Notes under the pieces: generated by a model
What the model was told of the DNA's origin: nothing
Databases searched by the model: none
What the model saw: only the letters and a program-made list of their open reading frames with translations
From: Cunninghamia lanceolata
Lineage: Eukaryota > Streptophyta > Pinopsida > Cupressales > Cupressaceae
Length of the DNA stretch: 64,000 nucleotides
Assembly (NCBI GenBank): GCA_027924645.1
Contig: BSBN01000334.1
Location: forward strand, 62,001 to 126,000
Reading direction: 5' to 3'
Shown here: one piece after another, positions 59,361-64,000 of the stretch
Layout of the letters: each line of letters starts with the position of its first letter
How positions within the stretch are numbered: the stretch's first letter is position 1
Translations under genes and position numbers: made by a program

Positions 59361-61856
59361 TCATTCTATTAGCTTTTGTAGCATCCTCCACTGTTCATCT
59401 GATGGAAGTGCAATATGTTCTAACTCATAGTATCTAACCTGTAAATTTGTTAACAATTCATAACTGACTAGTAACTTTAATATATTAATCAAATTGGAAT
59501 TCAAGCTTATCACTAGTTTGATGGAATCCAAAAAGTTTTCCTTGTTTAGATTATCAATGGTAGATGATGTCTTTATTAAGGCATCAATCTAGTTGTGAAT
59601 TCCTTTGAATGCCAATTCATTGTCACTAATTTTGTAGATTGTTTACAAAATTTGCTTTGCAATTTTTTGACTTTAAGTCACCTTTTTTTGTCTTGAATGT
59701 ATTTTTTGAACTTTACATTTTGTACCATCAGACCATCAATCAATTCAAACAATTTAGATAAATCATTAGTCCTCTGCATTATTTCCTCCCAAATGTTTTG
59801 TTTTATATGTGTCACTATTTTTCTATAAAATTTAGGTACTCTATTTTGGGAAGACTTTATTTCATTTTCTGCATTCTTCAACCGTAGTTGTAGTTTTTCA
59901 GCAGTTTTTCTCTCTTCCTTCATTTTTTGTTCCCGCTGATTTCCTTTTTGTGTTTGTTTGTCTAGTTTGTCTTGTAATGTATTTACTAAGGCCTTGGCTT
60001 TCGTCAGCTTTTGTTGTAGCTTTTTTGAATTGGCTCTTTCATTATCATAATTCTTTATGCTTTCATCTAACCTTTGCTTCAGTTCGTTCAGTTCCACCTC
60101 TGTCTATTCATTCTCTTTGTTTGTAGATGTAGAGGCAGAATTTATTTATCCTTTTCTCTAATTCATTGCTCTTGTTATCTACTACTTTCCTCTTTGCTTT
60201 CTCATTTTCTAGGTCTACCTATAACTTTTCTATTTGATTCTGCAACCTATTTCTATCTCTCTCTTTCTTTAGAAATGATGTGTACACCACTTCATTGTTC
60301 TTTTTTTATACATTAATTTTGTTAGCATTTTTCATTCTAGAGAAATCCATTTGGATAGTGCTCACCTCATAGTTAAAGCATTGCATTTGATTCTCAGGTT
60401 TATTTTGTACTTTGGGCACAACAAACATGTACTCCATGGTTTTTGTATCTGGGTCATATGTAGGCAACACCTTGGTTCTTGCAGGTTTTGAAGTTACAAT
60501 AGATGTAATCTCTAGCTCTTGATTCATGTGTCTTTTAGATTTTTCTTATTTCTTGTTAAACTCTGCTTTGTAATCAAAACCTGGGACTGTTAACACAATC
60601 AAATGCTTGAATGGCGAAGGAGTAATTGTTTAAGGCTGAGGATTAGTCATTCCTATCCTAGTCACACTAACAACGGGGTGTATGCCTTCTAGAAATAATT
60701 CCACTGAGGTGGAAATGAAGGAAGTTAGACTTGGATCTGTCATAATCTTTTGCTTCTTCATAATGTCGTGTTCACTGATTTTCTATATAGTATCTTCTAG
60801 TATTGGTCTCTTTTGAGTTTTTTGTTGTTGTAGTACTTGTTGACCACTACTACCCATACCATTGCCACCGATAGCACTAGATTCTAAACCATCTCTTTTA
60901 CCAATCAAATGAGTATCTTGAATATCTCAAAACCCTTGTGGTACTAGTTGTACTTGTGATTGTATCTAACTCTCAGGATTTTCTTTTGAAGTTGCAACAA
61001 ATTCAACTATACTACCTGGCCTTGTATGCCTTTGGGATTGCTTATCGACTCCAATGCCTCAAAAATCTCTAGGTCTTCTAGGGTATACCTATGTTACCAC
61101 CCAAGTGACACCTTATCCTTTGGCCCCCAAACCACCACCTTCATAACCCAATTTTTCGACTATGGCTGCCCCTGAAGTATATGCTTATTTTGTGGTATCA
61201 ATCAAACTAGGTTTGTATGCATAGTCTTTAGTGGGATCCAAGGGTTGATTCTGTCTATCAATGTCATCATCAGATTCATGATTAGGTGCTTCAGAGGGAT
61301 GCTCTATATTTCACAATTTGCTAAACTCTTCATCTTTTGAGATCTCCTCAAAATCTTTAGTAGTTTTTGGATCACCTAGATCCTTCCTCATAGACCAAAA
61401 GGTATTTATTTTTGTTTGTGTCCATAGTTCATTTGTACAAGATTTTCTAAGAGACTCTAGTATTTTTAAAAACTAGATGGTTGATCCACTCTTTTATAAA
61501 AAAATTTTGACCTCCTTATAGTGATTGACATCTCTGTCACTTTTTGTGGGTGCAATACCATTATTTCTACTGATAATTGTTGAAAAGTAATACCTTTCTT
61601 AGAAAAAGTTTCCTCCATTACTTTTTCACCTCATCCCAATTTTTTTTTTCAATATTTCTAGTAGGGGTTTACTTTGATGTTGAATTCTACTTCCATCTTT
61701 CTTATTGGCTAGAAGCCTTGCTTTAATCACATCACATGGGTCATACTACTAGTGAGAGTCAACATCAAATTTAAAAATTTGTAAAATTTGTGAATGTTTT
61801 TCTCTTGAATGTGAACCCTCCACATGAAAAAGGTAAGGAAATAAATATGTTCTTCT
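59361..61856 (-). pseudogene. repeat gene D, copy 2 (uninterrupted, N-terminus cut by family F element)
   Basis: This is the best view of D. The C-terminal end reads DNELAFKGIHN, then TSSTIDNLNKENFLDSIKLV, and finishes LPSDEQWRMLQKLIE before TGA at 59361-59363. A 139-codon coiled coil (59678-60097) contains MELNELKQRLDESIKNYDNE. The motif PTYDPDTKTMEYMFVVPKVQ is at 60306-60527. The sequence continues through 61745, matching the empty sites of elements A and C, to 61856. There an LTR of family F interrupts it, so the N-terminal part would lie beyond the window. A frameshift in an A-run near 59680 and several stops break it. Function unknown. Confidence 0.65.
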
Positions 61857-62934
61857 TGTAGATTAGATAAACAAATAAGATAGAAATACTAAACAAAATG
61901 CAATAAACACAAGAAGTTATACCTCATATGCAAACCCAATCCCATCAAGGGAGGAAGAAGCCTTTGCACCCAAAACAAGCTCCTAAGACATGATTATCCC
62001 TAGACAATGGATTTGAATGTGAAATGCTACTCTAATTTGCAACTCACTATTCTAGCTCAAGAGTGATTTTGACATGGTAACTTTGCATAAACTTGGATGA
62101 TGAAAATGGCTTGGGAGAGGTTCTATTTATAGATTTTTGGAAGGGATTTTGATCCAAGGGTGGAGATTGATTTGGAAGATCAATGGTAGAGGATAAAAGT
62201 GATGTGGAGGGCCTAGATTGAATCTTGAATGAATGGAGGGCTAGGAATAAAAGTGAATCTTTTATTCATTTTGGGAAAAGGGGTTATTAAATGAGCATGG
62301 GGGTGAAGGATTATTTTGGAATTAAAGATTCATATGGGGGAATGTAAATGAATTAAAAATTCATTTGGGGAAGAGAGGAAATAAATGAGTATGGGTTTGT
62401 AAGGAGAATTAAATGTGATGTGGGATGTTTCTAAATAAAAAAATTGACTTATGTGGATTTAATTCAATTTTTTTATTTGGAGGATGTGGGGAAGGGTGTT
62501 AAACAAGGTTTGACCACCCAAATGAAGGGGTTAGGATTAATTAATCATAGGTTTCATTTAATTAATCCTAGGGCTATGATGAGGTAGGCTAGGGTAGGTA
62601 ATTAAATAATAGCTATTTAATTGTCTAGGGTAGGGATAGGTCGATTATAGGCTGAATTAATTAGTTAACATGGTTTTAACTAATAAATTGGATTTAGTGG
62701 AAAAGGGGAAATTGATTTAATAAATATTTCATATTTATTAAATCAACTGGCTAAGGTTTAGACTATTGAATTAATGAAATTAATTTAATTTTGGGAATAA
62801 AATGGTGTGAATTTGAGAAATGAAAGGGGTAATTAATTAAATAAAAATTTAATTAATTGATTAGAAGGGAATTTGGTGTGTTTAGGGTTGTCGGGAGTCG
62901 GTTTGATGGTAGAAGACATTTTTAGGTGTCTACA
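61857..62934 (-). repeat. family F 3' LTR of an element extending past the window
   Basis: 1078 bp, the inverted counterpart of 49883-50993, with ends TGTAGATTAG and GGTGTCTACA (plus reading). On the minus strand it is directly preceded by a purine tract, and there is no matching target duplication on the right. It is therefore the 3' LTR of a minus-strand element and not a solo LTR. It interrupts repeat gene D at CTTCT (61852-61856). Confidence 0.85.
62121..62133 (-). promoter_or_regulatory. TATA box of family F 3' LTR
   Basis: The minus strand reads TCTATAAATAGAA. It is conserved with the solo LTR. Confidence 0.5.
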
Positions 62935-62948
62935 TTTGCCCCTCTTTG
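62935..62948 (-). other. polypurine tract of family F element
   Basis: The minus strand reads AAAGAGGGGCAAA directly before TGTAGACACC, the expected second-strand primer position. Confidence 0.8.
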
Positions 62949-64000
62949 ACGTGGCGTCAGGTCAAAGAAAAATATGCCCCAGCTGTCAGGAAGGTATGAG
63001 ATGGATAAGGGATGCCACCTCAAGAGGGCGGCAGGAAAATAAAATTTTTTTGGGCGAGTTCTCGAAAAGGATGCGATGGGAGTGAAAATTGGATAGGGGG
63101 TGGGAAAAGAGGATGACGAGAAGAAAAATGGGGGAAAAAGGCTAAGATCTGCACCCTGGAGGGAAAAGGAGGGGGTGGAAGAATGACATGGCCCACTATA
63201 TTAGGAAAAGTGGGCCCTAAGAGTGCCACATTTGCACACTTTTGACTTTGCAGAAGAAACGATGAAGGAGAGATGGCTGACTGTAACCCCCAGCTCCCGC
63301 GACTTCGACACATCTCAGAGTGGTTCTGAGAGTTTGGCTGGGCACCGGACGCTGGACCCCTAGTAGGGCCTAACCCTGACTTTGTAATTTTTTCATTTTA
63401 CGTGCCTTTTTGGGGTTTGGGATTTGGGATTGGAGCGCATAGCACCAACGGCAAGGCAAATTAGCGCCATCCTCTAGATTGGCACTATCCTCTAGGGTAG
63501 GGTAGGGCGGTTTGTTGCCATTTGGTAGGTGTTTTAACGCTATCGTCTAGATTAGTGCAATTTGTAGAAGAATAGAATTTGGCATTTTAGCACCAAATTG
63601 GGGTAAAGGTGGCGCTATTCTTTGGAATAGCGCCATCACTGGGAATAGCGCTATTTTGAATTTTAGTGCTATTTAGTGGATTAGCGCTTTTTACTGAATT
63701 GGTGCATGTGGGGTGATTGGTGCTATTGTGTGAATTAGCGCAAAAAGGTATAGTGATGCCATTTGGAAAAATCGTGCCATGTATAGCGCGTAGTAGCGCT
63801 ATTTTTTGGATTAGCACAAAGAGGTCTGCGCAGTGGTGCTATGTTCTGCATTAGCGCCATTTAGAGGAAATTTTAGCACCATTGTAAAAATGGCACAAGG
63901 GGTTGTCTATTTTGGTGCCACATGATGCTAGCTTTTTAGACATTTAGAAGAAAAGGTTGGTTTAGAAACAGATAGGTTGACATCTAACCATAATGTTGCG
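62949..64000 (-). mobile_element. 3' internal region of family F element, non-coding
   Basis: About 1 kb upstream of the polypurine tract, running off the window. It is more GC-rich than its surroundings (62940-63420), then becomes a tandem array (63430-63900). No pol frame was seen, so the element has a long 3' untranslated region. Long, repeat-bearing 3' regions are known in Tat/Ogre elements, which makes that lineage plausible. Confidence 0.55.
63430..63900. repeat. degenerate array of TTAGCGCYATT motifs
   Basis: Roughly 20 variants of TTAGCGCTATT or AATAGCGCCATT lie at irregular spacing of about 15-35 bases, on both strands. Examples are near 63612, 63639, 63681, 63737 and 63796. Variants with GTGCTATT or AGCACCATT look like CpG-decayed copies. 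Confidence 0.6.

Noticed and set aside
63587..63817. Minus-strand frame rich in Asn, Ser and Thr
   Set aside because: It lies wholly inside the GCGC-centred tandem array; the frame is a by-product of the repeats.
1..64000. CRISPR array, bacterial operon or organellar insertion
   Set aside because: No regularly spaced identical repeats, no prokaryotic gene arrangement and no recognisable plastid or mitochondrial genes; all coding signals are plant retroelements.

Overview
This window looks like non-genic nuclear DNA from a large plant genome, most likely a gymnosperm (conifer). It is AT-rich and made almost entirely of nested, decayed LTR retrotransposons. The LTRs are very long (1.1 to 3.9 kb), there are several solo LTRs, and plant-type primer-binding sites are present (initiator-Met for copia-type elements, an Arg-like site for Ty3/gypsy Tat-type elements). 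The species is an inference. No intact cellular gene was recognised; one weak candidate small gene lies at about 57984-58880 (minus).

Layout. A repeated protein-coding unit of unknown function, here called D (minus strand), forms the substrate. Copy D1 runs 47902 to 2625 but is split twice. Element A (3969-37373, minus, Ty3/gypsy Tat-like, 2.45-kb LTRs, 5-bp target duplication) is one insertion. Element C (37836-46588, plus, copia-like, 1714-bp LTRs, target duplication CATAC) is the other. Element A is itself interrupted by element B (minus, Tat-like, LTRs of about 3.9 kb). The A+B composite then underwent a tandem duplication of about 17 kb whose junction is at 22545/22546. The B copy in the second unit is now a solo LTR (28238-32067) flanked by the target duplication CAGGC. 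To the right lie a 250-bp tandem repeat (48640-49335), a solo LTR of family F (49883-50993), a young copia-type element E (51824-57477), a low-complexity region, a second D copy (59361-61856), and the 3' LTR and 3' region of another F element (61857-64000) that runs off the window.

How the parts relate. A and B share the order gag, protease, archaeal-type RNase H, reverse transcriptase, original RNase H (first catalytic Asp not visible), integrase. The extra RNase H sits before the reverse transcriptase, not next to integrase. C and E have complete ends but no reverse transcriptase or integrase core, so if they moved they used proteins supplied by other elements. C instead carries a long unknown ORF, and E carries gag and protease with an unrecognised C-terminal tail. 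B encodes a conserved unknown ORF of about 311 codons inside the U3 of its LTR. Nearly every reading frame is broken by stops and substitutions that fit cytosine deamination of methylated DNA, so nothing here looks currently autonomous.
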